Shown: piece by piece, positions 25,547 to 35,265 of the stretch | How positions within the stretch are numbered: the stretch's first letter is position 1 | Layout: each line of letters starts with the position of its first letter | Source of the DNA: an uncultured Prevotellaceae bacterium | GTDB lineage: Bacteria > Bacteroidota > Bacteroidia > Bacteroidales > Bacteroidaceae | DNA: 64,000 bases | Direction: 5' to 3' | NCBI GenBank assembly: GCA_946188395.1 | Contig: CAMHUU010000009.1 | Coordinates: 18,980-82,979, forward strand | Made by a program: the position numbers and the translations under genes | The notes under the pieces: model-generated | The model's database searches: none | Told to the model about the DNA's origin: nothing | Seen by the model: only the letters and a program-made list of their open reading frames with translations

Positions 25547-27895
25547 ATGTTGTACGTTGACGTGATATTGCCCGTGCCCTTGGAAGGGATGTTCACCTAC
25601 GCCGTGCCAGAAGGAATGGCGGTGAAGGTGGGCCAGCGCGTGGTGGTACCCTTCGGACGTTCGAAGACGTATGTCGGACTGGTGGGGCGCGTGCACAGCA
25701 CCAAACCCGAAGGCTACGAGGTGAAAGCCATCCAGCAGGTGATGGATTCGGAACCCGTTGTAACCGAGCAACAACTGCAGTTGTGGCAGTGGATCAGCGA
25801 CTACTACCTGTCGCCCATCGGTGATGTGTATAAGGCTGCACTGCCAGCAGGACTGAAAGATACCGAGGGCTATAAGCCGCGCACGGAGACGTTTATCCGA
25901 CTGACGGAACAGTACCGCAACGAGGCCGCGCTGCATGTGGCGCTGAACGTGCTGTCGCGAGCCCGCAAACAGTTGGAGGCGTTTACGAAGTACCTGGAGT
26001 TGTCGGGCATTGATTTAATTAGTAATGAGAAATTAGTAATTAGTAATTGTGATAACACTCAGGGCGAAAAACAGGGCGGACAAGGTAATCATAATTACTC
26101 ATTACTCATTACTAATTCCTCATTAGTCACAGAAGTGACACGCGAAGAACTGATGAATGCCAGTGGGGTGGCGGCGGTGACCATCAGCGAACTGGTGAAG
26201 CGCGGGATGCTGGAAACTTACGAGGTGGAGGTAGGACGACTGAATCATGGTGGCGAATACCGCCCGGAACTCATCAAACCCTTGAGCGCAGCCCAGGAGG
26301 AGGCTTATAACGGCATTCTGATGTCGATGATGAAGAAACAGGTGACACTGTTGCACGGTGTGACGGGTTCCGGAAAGACAGAGATATACATCCACCTGAT
26401 TCGCCGTGCCCTGGAACGTAAGGAACAAGTGCTCTACCTGTTGCCCGAGATAGCATTGACTGTACAGATGATGCAACGCTTGCAGCGGGTGTTTGGTAAT
26501 AGGCTGGGCATTTACCACTCGAAATATAGCGACGCCGAGCGCGTGGAAATCTGGCAGAAGCAGTTGTCGAAGAATCCCTACGACATCATTCTCGGTGCCC
26601 GCAGTGCCGTTTTCCTGCCCTTCCAGCAGTTAGGACTGGTCATTGTCGACGAGGAACACGAGACCTCGTATAAGCAGCAAGACCCTGCCCCGCGGTATCA
26701 TGCCCGCAGTGCCGCCATTATGCTGGCAGCCCGCCAGAAGGCAGCGGTGGTGTTGGGAACGGCGACACCATCGATGGAAAGCTACCATAACACACAGACG
26801 GGCAAGTATGGCTTGGTGGAACTGAAAGAGCGCTACCAGGGTTTGGAATTGCCCGAGATACAGGTGGTGGACATAGCCGATTTGCAGCACCGAAAAATGA
26901 TGAACGGCGCCTTTTCACCGTTGTTGCTGGCTCGTATGCGCGAGGCGTTGGAACAGGGCGAACAGGTCATCCTGTTTCAGAATCGTCGAGGGTTCTCGCC
27001 CGTTGTCGAGTGTCATCAGTGTGGATGGGTGCCTACGTGTCAGCATTGCGACGTGTCGCTAACCTTGCACCGTCAGCTTGGACAATTGACGTGCCACTAT
27101 TGTGGCGCTACCTATAGCATTCCCACGGAGTGTCCCTGTTGCGGAGGAACCGACCTGCGCACACGCGGCTATGGTACCGAGAAGATTGAGCAGCAGGTGC
27201 ACGACCTGTTTCCCGAGGCCCGCATTGCCCGTATGGACCTGGACACTACGCGCACCCGTAATGCCTACGAGCGCATCATCACCGATTTTGCCGCGGGAAG
27301 GACGAATATCCTCATTGGTACGCAGATGATTTCGAAGGGTCTCGACTTCGACCGCGTCAGTGTGGTGGGCATTGTCAATGCCGATTCGATGTTGAACCAG
27401 CCCGACTTCCGGGCCTTCGAGCATGCCTTTATGATGATGTCGCAGGTCAGTGGTCGTGCAGGTCGTAAGCATCGTCGTGGACTCGTCATCCTGCAAACCA
27501 AACAACCCCAGCTGCCGGTTATCGGACAGGTGGTGCGCGGTGACTATACCGCCCTGTATAAGGACTTGGTGGCCGAGCGACAGGTGTTTCGCTATCCGCC
27601 CTTTGTCCGATTGGTGTACGTCTTCCTGCGCCACCGTAATGAGACCACCGTACATGCTGCCGCACTGGATTTGGGAACCCGTCTGCGCCAGACATTCCCT
27701 GGGCGTGTGCTTGGGCCCGACAAGCCTTCGGTGGCGAAGGTCAGCGGACAAAACATCCGCAAGCTGATGCTCAAGCTGGAACCCGGCATCGACATGCCAC
27801 GCGTGCGCAAGACGCTGTTGCTGCTACGCCAGCAGTTGCTCGACGACAAGCGTTATACCACGCTTCAGGTATATTACGACGTAGATCCACAATGA
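25547..27895 (+). CDS. priA: Primosomal protein N' (replication restart helicase PriA)
   Basis: MLYVDVILPVPLEGMFTYAVPEG; GVTGSGKTEIYIHLI; DEEHETSYKQ; zinc Cys motifs CHQCGWVPTCQHCDVSLTLH...CHYCG...CPCCGG; SGRAGRKHRRG. Confidence 0.96.
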   Translation: MLYVDVILPVPLEGMFTYAVPEGMAVKVGQRVVVPFGRSKTYVGLVGRVHSTKPEGYEVKAIQQVMDSEPVVTEQQLQLWQWISDYYLSPIGDVYKAALPAGLKDTEGYKPRTETFIRLTEQYRNEAALHVALNVLSRARKQLEAFTKYLELSGIDLISNEKLVISNCDNTQGEKQGGQGNHNYSLLITNSSLVTEVTREELMNASGVAAVTISELVKRGMLETYEVEVGRLNHGGEYRPELIKPLSAAQEEAYNGILMSMMKKQVTLLHGVTGSGKTEIYIHLIRRALERKEQVLYLLPEIALTVQMMQRLQRVFGNRLGIYHSKYSDAERVEIWQKQLSKNPYDIILGARSAVFLPFQQLGLVIVDEEHETSYKQQDPAPRYHARSAAIMLAARQKAAVVLGTATPSMESYHNTQTGKYGLVELKERYQGLELPEIQVVDIADLQHRKMMNGAFSPLLLARMREALEQGEQVILFQNRRGFSPVVECHQCGWVPTCQHCDVSLTLHRQLGQLTCHYCGATYSIPTECPCCGGTDLRTRGYGTEKIEQQVHDLFPEARIARMDLDTTRTRNAYERIITDFAAGRTNILIGTQMISKGLDFDRVSVVGIVNADSMLNQPDFRAFEHAFMMMSQVSGRAGRKHRRGLVILQTKQPQLPVIGQVVRGDYTALYKDLVAERQVFRYPPFVRLVYVFLRHRNETTVHAAALDLGTRLRQTFPGRVLGPDKPSVAKVSGQNIRKLMLKLEPGIDMPRVRKTLLLLRQQLLDDKRYTTLQVYYDVDPQ
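26016..26126. repeat. Inverted pair of heptamer arrays inserted in frame within priA
   Basis: ttaattagtaatgagaaattagtaattagtaatt ... aattactcattactcattactaattcctcattag; encodes LISNEKLVISNC...NYSLLITNSSLV. Confidence 0.85.
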
Positions 27896-27935
27896 GAAGT
27901 TAAAGAAGTTAAAGAAGTTAGAGGAGTTATAGAAT
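27895..27935. repeat. 9-nt array (GAAGTTAAA family)
   Basis: gagaagttaaagaagttaaagaagttagaggagttatagaa. Confidence 0.75.
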
Positions 27936-27978
27936 TTTTATTACCTTTGCAAGCAATTTTATTCAAGACCAGATGCTT

Positions 27979-28476
27979 ATGAAGAAAATAGTACGCTTTT
28001 CATTACTCGTATTGCTGCTTTTTACGGTGCAGAGCACCTTTGCACAGTTGCCTCAGGTGACGCTGAAGACCATGGACGGCAAGCCGGTACGCGTCGATAC
28101 GCTGTCGAATGGCGGAAAACCGTTTATCATCGATTTCTTTGCCACATGGTGTAAGCCCTGCAACCGCGAACTCGATGCCATCAGCGAGGTGTATGGCGAT
28201 TGGCAGGAGGAGACCGGCGTGAAGATCTTTGCCGTATCCATTGATCAGGGACAGAACATCAATAAGGTGAAGCCCCTTGTCGACAATCACGGCTGGGAGT
28301 ACGACGTGCTGCTTGACCCTAATGGTGACCTGAAGCGCGCCTTTGGAATCCAGATGATACCTTACGTGATGATTGTCGATGGACAGGGCACCATCGTTTA
28401 TCGCCATGCCGGCTACAACGACGGTGAGGAGGCAGAACTCATCGAAAAGGTGAGAGAAGTAAGAGGTAAGAAGTAA
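27979..28476 (+). CDS. TlpA-like thioredoxin-fold protein
   Basis: FIIDFFATWCKPCNRELDAISEVYGDW...; signal peptide. Confidence 0.88.
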   Translation: MKKIVRFSLLVLLLFTVQSTFAQLPQVTLKTMDGKPVRVDTLSNGGKPFIIDFFATWCKPCNRELDAISEVYGDWQEETGVKIFAVSIDQGQNINKVKPLVDNHGWEYDVLLDPNGDLKRAFGIQMIPYVMIVDGQGTIVYRHAGYNDGEEAELIEKVREVRGKK

Positions 28477-28488
28477 GAGGTGAGAGTA
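28450..28488. repeat. Heptanucleotide array (GAGGTAA/GAAGTAA family)
   Basis: gtgagagaagtaagaggtaagaagtaagaggtgagagt. Confidence 0.8.
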
Positions 28489-28505
28489 ATGATAACTGAG
28501 AACTC

Positions 28506-30068
28506 ATGAAAGCATTTATACTCTTATTGTTGCTTGCTGGATTTCAGGTAACAGCTCATGGTCAGAATCAGCAGGGTGTTTCGCTGCATGGCACTGTGCA
28601 GAGCGACGTTTTGATACCCCAGAACGATGATGCCATTGGTGCCGAGAAGACCGATGACGTGCTGACGAATACCTATGTGGACCTGCAGTTACAGAGCAAA
28701 TATGTGGATGCCGGCGTCCGTGTGGAGTATCTGGAGCATCCGCTGCCCGGTTTCGAGCACGACTTCGCAGGGTGGGGTGTACCTCATTTCTGGGTGAAGG
28801 GACGCTTGGGACGTGCAGAACTGACGGCAGGAACGTTTTATGAGCAGTTTGGTTCAGGACTTATTCTTCGTACCTACGAGGAACGTTCGCTGGGTATCGA
28901 CAATTCGCTGCTGGGCGGCCGTCTGGTGGTGAAACCCATGAAGGGCGTCACGGTGAAGGCACTGTCGGGTAAGCAGCGCCGCTATTGGAAGTGGAACAAG
29001 TCGCTGGTGAGCGGTGCTGATGCCGAGGTGGCACTGAACGAATGGATTCCCAGTCTCGGAAAGTCGGGAACGGAACTGATGGTGGGTGCCTCGTGGGTCA
29101 ATAAATACGAAGAACAGGAGGATATCTTCGTCGACGCTTCCCATAAGTTGAATCTGCCGAAGTTTGTCAATGCATGGGACGTGCGTGCCACCTTGAACAA
29201 GGGACCATGGAGCGTGCTGGCTGAATATGCCCAGAAGACGCAGGACCCGTCGTTCGACAATCAATACTCTTACGAGAAAGGCTCTGCGGCCTTGTTTTCG
29301 GGATCGTACTCGAAGAAGGGGCTGAGCCTGTTGTTGCAGGCCAAGAGGAGCGAGAATATGTCGTTTCGCAGTCGTAGGTCGATGATTGGCACCTCGTCGT
29401 TCATCAACCATCTGCCGGCATTTACGCAGGACCATACCTATGCGTTGGCAGCGCTCTATCCCTATGCCACACAGCTGGCTGGCGGCGAATGGGCGTGGCA
29501 GGCTGAAGGTGGCTACAACTTCAAGCGCAAGACGACGCTGGGCGGACGGTATGGCATGAATGTGAAGGTGAACTTCTCGCATGTGCGCTGGGAGGGTACG
29601 ACCTTCTATCAGGACCTGGACGTGCAGTTGACGCGTAAATTGACGAAGGACTTCAAGTTGTCGCTGATGTATATGAACCAGCGCTACAATAAGACCGTCG
29701 TCGAGGGAGAGGGCGGCATGGTGCACAGCAATATCTTCATTGCCGACGGTAAGTGGCAGCTGGCTCCTAAGACGGCTTTGCGTGCGGAGGTACAGTATCT
29801 GGCAACAGCTGACGATCAGGGTGATTGGGCCTATGGTCTTGTGGAACTGTCGCTGGCTCCTCACTGGATGTTGTCGGCAAGCGATATGTATAATGTCGGC
29901 GACACCCATGTACACTACTATCAGGGTGGCGTGGCCTTTAGTACGGGCGCACACCGTCTACAGGTAGGCTACGGACGGACACGTGCAGGCTACAACTGTT
30001 CGGGTGGTGTCTGTCGCTATGTGCCGGCCAGCAAGGGCGTTACACTGTCGTATAACTACAATTTTTGA
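28506..30068 (+). CDS. DUF6029-like outer-membrane protein
   Basis: Signal peptide; VSLHGTVQSDVLIPQNDD..., GTFYEQFGSGLILRTYEERSLGIDNSLLGGRLVVKP; beta-rich. Confidence 0.65.
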   Translation: MKAFILLLLLAGFQVTAHGQNQQGVSLHGTVQSDVLIPQNDDAIGAEKTDDVLTNTYVDLQLQSKYVDAGVRVEYLEHPLPGFEHDFAGWGVPHFWVKGRLGRAELTAGTFYEQFGSGLILRTYEERSLGIDNSLLGGRLVVKPMKGVTVKALSGKQRRYWKWNKSLVSGADAEVALNEWIPSLGKSGTELMVGASWVNKYEEQEDIFVDASHKLNLPKFVNAWDVRATLNKGPWSVLAEYAQKTQDPSFDNQYSYEKGSAALFSGSYSKKGLSLLLQAKRSENMSFRSRRSMIGTSSFINHLPAFTQDHTYALAALYPYATQLAGGEWAWQAEGGYNFKRKTTLGGRYGMNVKVNFSHVRWEGTTFYQDLDVQLTRKLTKDFKLSLMYMNQRYNKTVVEGEGGMVHSNIFIADGKWQLAPKTALRAEVQYLATADDQGDWAYGLVELSLAPHWMLSASDMYNVGDTHVHYYQGGVAFSTGAHRLQVGYGRTRAGYNCSGGVCRYVPASKGVTLSYNYNF

Positions 30069-30082
30069 AAAATGTAAGAATT

Positions 30083-30868
30083 ATGAAGCACCATACATTT
30101 CCTAATTTCTCATTTACATTTCTCATTTGCATTGTCCTGTTGCTGACGGCATGCAGTCATATCGACGAGGACGACAGGCTCATCTACGTGAAACCTGCTG
30201 AGGTGAGCCGTCGTGTGCTGTTGGAGGACTTCACCGGCCAGCGTTGCGTGAACTGTCCGAAAGCCAACGACGAGATCAAGGCCTTGCAGGAGCAGTATGG
30301 CGAATTCAACGTCATTGCCGTTGGTATCCATTCTGGTCCCCTGGGATTCTATACCAAAGGCGACTACGTGGGACTGAGCACTGAGGTGGGCGACGAATAC
30401 TATAAACACTGGGCACTCGACTATCAGCCCGTGGGACTCATCGACCGTGGGGCTCCCTTGGAATATACCGCTTGGAACACCCGTATCCGTGAAGAACTCA
30501 CGAAGACGGCACCTGTCGATATTGATCTGGTGCTCGCTGTCGATAACGACCAGCTGACCATCTGGGCAGATGTCAAGGGTGTTGAGGGAACGACTACGGG
30601 AAATTTGCAGCTCTGGCTGACGGAGGATTACGTCACCGCTTTCCAGCTGATGCCCGACGGCTCGCGTAATATGGAGTACCAGCACCAGCATGTGTTCCGT
30701 GCAGCTATCAATGGCATGTGGGGAGAACCCGTCACGGTCCGTGAGGGTGAAACCTTTACCACGCAGCATTATCAGTACACGGTTCCGAAGGACTGGGTGG
30801 TAGGCAATCTCTCGGTGGTGGGCTTCGTCTACAACGCACAAGGTGTGCTGCAGGCGCGAAAACTATGA
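30083..30868 (+). CDS. Omp28-related lipoprotein with thioredoxin-like fold
   Basis: LLLTACSHIDEDD lipobox; RRVLLEDFTGQRCVNCPKANDEIKALQEQYG. Confidence 0.8.
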   Translation: MKHHTFPNFSFTFLICIVLLLTACSHIDEDDRLIYVKPAEVSRRVLLEDFTGQRCVNCPKANDEIKALQEQYGEFNVIAVGIHSGPLGFYTKGDYVGLSTEVGDEYYKHWALDYQPVGLIDRGAPLEYTAWNTRIREELTKTAPVDIDLVLAVDNDQLTIWADVKGVEGTTTGNLQLWLTEDYVTAFQLMPDGSRNMEYQHQHVFRAAINGMWGEPVTVREGETFTTQHYQYTVPKDWVVGNLSVVGFVYNAQGVLQARKL

Positions 30869-30895
30869 AAATTGAACAATTAAAATGATATGCGT

Positions 30896-31522
30896 ATGAA
30901 GAAATTCTTTACTCTGTTTTTTCTTTGCTTGCTGACTGCAACCTATGCGATGGCTGAGGATGGCGGCAAATTCCAGTTTACCGATAAAAGCGGCAACGTG
31001 ATTTCCAATGGTGAAACCGTAACCAGAAACGAACTCACAGAAGACCTGATAATGGGTAATTTTGTCAATAGCGGTTTGATGGTCAAAAACGTGTCTGGAG
31101 CCAGTGCTGCAGTGCGCATCAGTTATCAGATTGAGACGCTGGACAATGGTACGTTTCAGATTTGTTTTCCTGAGAGTTGCATCAGCAAAGCTGCCACGGG
31201 TAGTTTCGAGACGTCGAAAGGTACGATGACGGCAGGTGAACAGCGCGACCTGCAGTGCGAATGGTTTCCTGAAACCTATGGTACCTGCAAGGCTACGCTG
31301 ACCATCGAGGAATTGAACGCCTTGGGTACGAAGGTGGCCGACGGTCCCTCAATCACTGTAGTCTTCCAGTATGCTAACCCCACACGAGTAGATGCATTGT
31401 CTGGTGTGGCAAGCATCACGGAACATTACACCTTGCAGGGTGTTCCTGTGGATGGCTGTCAGAAGGGCATTATCATCAGTCGCCTGGCTGACGGAAGAAT
31501 CGTAAAAACAATTACTAAATAA
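30896..31522 (+). CDS. Secreted hypothetical protein with short T9SS-like tail
   Basis: MKKFFTLFFLCLLTATYAMAEDGG signal; C-term HYTLQGVPVDGCQKGIIISRLADGRIVKTITK. Confidence 0.65.
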   Translation: MKKFFTLFFLCLLTATYAMAEDGGKFQFTDKSGNVISNGETVTRNELTEDLIMGNFVNSGLMVKNVSGASAAVRISYQIETLDNGTFQICFPESCISKAATGSFETSKGTMTAGEQRDLQCEWFPETYGTCKATLTIEELNALGTKVADGPSITVVFQYANPTRVDALSGVASITEHYTLQGVPVDGCQKGIIISRLADGRIVKTITK

Positions 31523-31535
31523 ACGTATTTTGCTT

Positions 31536-33443
31536 ATGAAGAAGTTTTTTACTTTCATGATGGTGCTTGCTGTAGCAAGCATCCTGAACGTTCAGGCTCA
31601 AGTGCTCCAAAGAGAGCGCGTGGCTATGCCTGTAGTCAACAATCTGCATCGTGCCTCGATTACTCCTGGTGCCAATCAGGGCTGGTGGGGCTATGCAGAC
31701 AATGATTCCGAGATGACCGGTCTGGGTGTCAATGGCGCCGATACCTATCATTGTGCCATCTTCATTCCTGGTGATCATACTGTGGCTGGTGGTAAGACCA
31801 TTCAGGCTGTCCGCTTCGGACTCGTTGCTCCCAACGCTTCCAATACGAAGGTATGGATTGCCAGCCAGCTGCCTTCAAGCATCGATGCTACGAACTGCCT
31901 TCAGGTTGTGGACGTTCCTGCTGCTGATTTAGGTAAGGTGAATATCGATGTGGCACTGACTTCGCCCTATACGATTCCTGCCGAAGGTGTGTATGTCGGT
32001 TATTCGTTCACCATTACCCAGGTGCAATATCAGGCTGATGCATATCCCATTATTGTTACTGGCGATGATCAGGCCAACACACTGCTTCTGCGTACAGATA
32101 ATAGTGTGCCCAGCTGGTCGGATCTGAATGGCAATGGCTTTGGTAAGCTCTTCCTGCAGGTACTGCTCGAAGGTCAGTTTGCCGATAATCTCGTGACACC
32201 TTCTGACTTTGGTAACGTGTATGCCAAGATAGGTGAGAGTGCCACAGTTGATGTAACACTGAAGAACAATGGTTTCACTCCTGTCAGCAGCATTGATTAC
32301 ACCATAACTTCTGATGGTGTTATCAGTGATGCTATCCGTGTGGAACTGGCATCGCCCATCGCTTTCGCGTCAAAGGGCGTCGTTTCGATTTCCATTCCTG
32401 CTGAGGCTGCTCAGAGCATCAAGGAGAAGACGCTGACCATTACGAAAGTTAATGGCAATGCCAACGAGGCTTCAGAAAAGGATGCCAAGTTCACGCTGTA
32501 TTCTCTTACGAAAATCATCAATCGTAATGTCGTTATCGAGCAGTTTACCGGTACTGGTTGTGGCTGGTGTCCGCGTGGTCATGCGGGCATGGGTAAGCTG
32601 CGCACGACATTTGGCGACCGTTTCATCGGTATTGCCCTGCACCAGTATAGTCAGCAGAGCTATGATGCCATGTATATTGCGAAGAATTCCTATGCTCCTG
32701 TGGGTTTGACTGGTGCACCGTCTTGTCGTTTGGACCGTGGTGAGGTCATTGATCCTTACTATGGCTCTGCCTACGATATCTGTGATGATTTTAATGCCGA
32801 GATGGCTATTCCCGCAATGGCTGACATTGATGTTCGCGGATACTATAATGAAGAATTCACACAGGTGGAAGCTACGGCCAACATTACTTCGCTGTTTGAC
32901 GAGAAGTATCATCTGGAGTTTGTGCTTACTGCCGATGGCCTTCAGGGAACCGGAACGGGATGGAATCAGGCAAACTATTATGCTCAGTATACCCAGGCAG
33001 AGATTGGCGATGAAAACTTGAACCAGTTTGGCGCTGGCGGCTCTATGGGAACTAACCCCATCTCCAATTTCGTGTTCAACGATGTGGCTATTGCCAGCTC
33101 TTACTTTATGAATTCGAACCTGGTATCTGACCTTGAGATGACTGCCGGTGCTTCCACAAGCGTTAATTATACTTTGTCGTTGCCAAGCTATACGAAACTG
33201 AAGGACGCCCTGCAGAAAGACCAGCTCTTTGTGGTGGCCCTGCTTGTCGATCAGAATGGCCGTATCGTGAATGCCGCCAAGGCTCAGGCTGCTGATGCTG
33301 CGAGTGTGAGCAACGTTCGTAGCGCTAACACCAGCGTGGCAGCCCGCTACACGCTCGATGGTCGTCAGATCAGTGCTCCCCAGCATGGTATCAACATCGT
33401 AAAGATGAGCGATGGCACTGTTAAAAAGGTGATGGTTAAGTGA
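31536..33443 (+). CDS. Omp28-related outer membrane protein (thioredoxin-like, CxWC)
   Basis: RNVVIEQFTGTGCGWCPRGHAGMGKLRTTFGDRFIGIALHQYS; C-term RYTLDGRQISAPQHGINIVKMSDGTVKKVMVK. Confidence 0.85.
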   Translation: MKKFFTFMMVLAVASILNVQAQVLQRERVAMPVVNNLHRASITPGANQGWWGYADNDSEMTGLGVNGADTYHCAIFIPGDHTVAGGKTIQAVRFGLVAPNASNTKVWIASQLPSSIDATNCLQVVDVPAADLGKVNIDVALTSPYTIPAEGVYVGYSFTITQVQYQADAYPIIVTGDDQANTLLLRTDNSVPSWSDLNGNGFGKLFLQVLLEGQFADNLVTPSDFGNVYAKIGESATVDVTLKNNGFTPVSSIDYTITSDGVISDAIRVELASPIAFASKGVVSISIPAEAAQSIKEKTLTITKVNGNANEASEKDAKFTLYSLTKIINRNVVIEQFTGTGCGWCPRGHAGMGKLRTTFGDRFIGIALHQYSQQSYDAMYIAKNSYAPVGLTGAPSCRLDRGEVIDPYYGSAYDICDDFNAEMAIPAMADIDVRGYYNEEFTQVEATANITSLFDEKYHLEFVLTADGLQGTGTGWNQANYYAQYTQAEIGDENLNQFGAGGSMGTNPISNFVFNDVAIASSYFMNSNLVSDLEMTAGASTSVNYTLSLPSYTKLKDALQKDQLFVVALLVDQNGRIVNAAKAQAADAASVSNVRSANTSVAARYTLDGRQISAPQHGINIVKMSDGTVKKVMVK

Positions 33444-33445
33444 GT

Positions 33446-33470
33446 GAAATGAGAGCGAGGCTCTCATTTC
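33446..33470. repeat. Perfect 11-bp hairpin just after the Omp28-like gene
   Basis: GAAATGAGAGC-GAG-GCTCTCATTTC. Confidence 0.8.
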
Positions 33471-33542
33471 CGAACGTGAATCACCTCGATACGTGTATCA
33501 AGGTGATGGTTAAGTAAAACAACGTTTTTATCCATCATAAAA

Positions 33543-33573
33543 AAGAGGGTACTCCATGTTGGAATACCCTCTT
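33543..33573. terminator. Hairpin between convergent genes (Omp28-like / FadL)
   Basis: AAGAGGGTA-CTCCATGTTGGAA-TACCCTCTT. Confidence 0.7.
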
Positions 33574-33596
33574 ATTGTTGGTATGCAGTATCTTTC

Positions 33597-35075
33597 TTAG
33601 AAGTCCAGCTGACAGCCTACGCCAAGCACGCGGTTGGTGCGGGTGAAACTGTCGCTGACGCCAGCCGTAGGATAGTCGTTACGGTTGTAGTTGTCGTAGT
33701 TGGTCTGGAAATAGGCTGCCGAGAGGGTGACGTTGTCCTTCACCTTGTAGCTGAAGCCCAGACCGATGCTGTAGCTGTTGACTACGAACGACATGTCGTT
33801 CATGTAGCGGTCGGAGAGTCCGTAGCGGGTTAGCTGTCCACCGCAAGACACATTCAGACGGTCGGTGACGTCCCATTCGACACCAGCCAGAAACTCGTTG
33901 GTGTTATGGTCGAGCAGTTCCTGCGTGTTGTTATACCAGCTGGCATCCTTGTCGAAATAGTGGTGCCAGCCGAGGTTGAGGCTAACCTCATCGATGGGCT
34001 TCCACTGTGCACCGACAGTGAGCAGGGCAGGGGCGTCCTCGTTGACTTTCTCGCCATCGCGGAAACGGTTGACGGCGGCAATCTCGCTGGCTTCGTTGAC
34101 GGTTGACTCGTTCTTCATGCGAATCTGTGTCTTGAACTCGTACTTGGCAGCGAAATTAAAGTTCTTATATTTCCAGTCTACGCCAATGACGGGGGCAATG
34201 CCCAAACCATCCTGGTTACACAGCAGGTTCACTCCCTGGGCATATTTCTGCAACTGCAGCAGACTCTCTCGGGTACCTTCCAGCTGGGCCTGCTTGGCCA
34301 CCAGTTCTGCAGGAGCGGTGGCACCGGCAGCCTCGTACTGCGCAATGGCGGCATTGACCAGGTCGAGACCATTGTTGACGGTTGTAGAAGAATACTGCAG
34401 GAAATCGGCGAAGTCGTAGTAGCCGGCCTCAGTCTTCACCTGGATGTTGCTGATCTTGGCCTTGTAGGTGGCATCGCCGTAAAGCAGGCGCAGACCACCA
34501 TAGACCGACAGGTTGGGGTAAATCTTATAGGCAGCACCTAACTGAATGCCATAGTAATACTGGCGGCCCTTCATATAGCTGTCCATATCGTAACCCTGGG
34601 CACCCAGCGGCTGCAGCATGTGGGCAATGCTACCCACGACACTCTCGAAAGAGCCCAAACCATCGGCAAACTCACACGAGCCACCACCTCCAGGTACGGA
34701 GAGGTTGAACTGCAAACTCCAATTACCTTTATTATAGGCACCCTGCAGCGAAGGAATGATGGGGGCATCGGCTACACCCTCGAACTCCTTCGTAGACAGT
34801 CCACCATTTTTCTTACCCAGCGCAAAAACGGGATTGGTAGACGTGATGGTACGTGTCTGGTGGGCATACTGCCAATTGAAGGCCACATGGAATCCTTCGG
34901 GCATAAAAGCTACACCGGCAGGGTTCGAATAGACGCCATCGAGGCCGATAGCGGCATCGCGGGCGGGATTCTTCAAAAACGAAATACTTTGGTTGGTGTT
35001 GGTGAGGATACCGCCAGCCATGGCGCTCACCGTTGTCATCGTGAAAGCAATCAGCGAAAATACAATCTTTTTCAT
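33597..35075 (-). CDS. OmpP1/FadL family outer-membrane transporter
   Basis: GGILTNTNQSISFLKNPARDAAIGLDGVYSNPAGVAFMPEGFHVAFNWQ; beta-barrel C-terminus. Confidence 0.85.
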   Translation of the reverse strand: MKKIVFSLIAFTMTTVSAMAGGILTNTNQSISFLKNPARDAAIGLDGVYSNPAGVAFMPEGFHVAFNWQYAHQTRTITSTNPVFALGKKNGGLSTKEFEGVADAPIIPSLQGAYNKGNWSLQFNLSVPGGGGSCEFADGLGSFESVVGSIAHMLQPLGAQGYDMDSYMKGRQYYYGIQLGAAYKIYPNLSVYGGLRLLYGDATYKAKISNIQVKTEAGYYDFADFLQYSSTTVNNGLDLVNAAIAQYEAAGATAPAELVAKQAQLEGTRESLLQLQKYAQGVNLLCNQDGLGIAPVIGVDWKYKNFNFAAKYEFKTQIRMKNESTVNEASEIAAVNRFRDGEKVNEDAPALLTVGAQWKPIDEVSLNLGWHHYFDKDASWYNNTQELLDHNTNEFLAGVEWDVTDRLNVSCGGQLTRYGLSDRYMNDMSFVVNSYSIGLGFSYKVKDNVTLSAAYFQTNYDNYNRNDYPTAGVSDSFTRTNRVLGVGCQLDF

Positions 35076-35108
35076 TACTATTTAATTAATTTTTGCTTAA
35101 AACGGCCG

Positions 35109-35116
35109 CAAAGGTA
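35109..35116 (-). promoter_or_regulatory. -7 box (TACCTTTG) for FadL-like gene
   Basis: Reverse complement of caaaggta, 34 nt upstream of ATG. Confidence 0.5.
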
Positions 35117-35176
35117 CGGTAATTGCACAAAACTGCGGTAAGAGTGCAAAAATAATTAACGCTTATTAACTAAAAC

Positions 35177-35213
35177 ATGCACATTTTCTGCACAAATGTG
35201 CCAAAGTGTGCAT
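35177..35213. promoter_or_regulatory. Cluster of TGCACA/TGTGCA half-sites upstream of FadL-like promoter
   Basis: ATGCACATTTTCTGCACAAATGTGCCAAAGTGTGCAT, outer dyad ATGCACA...TGTGCAT. Confidence 0.5.
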
Positions 35214-35265
35214 ATTTTTGTGTACGAACACAGTAAATCTCCACTCACTACTCTCCACTTACCAC

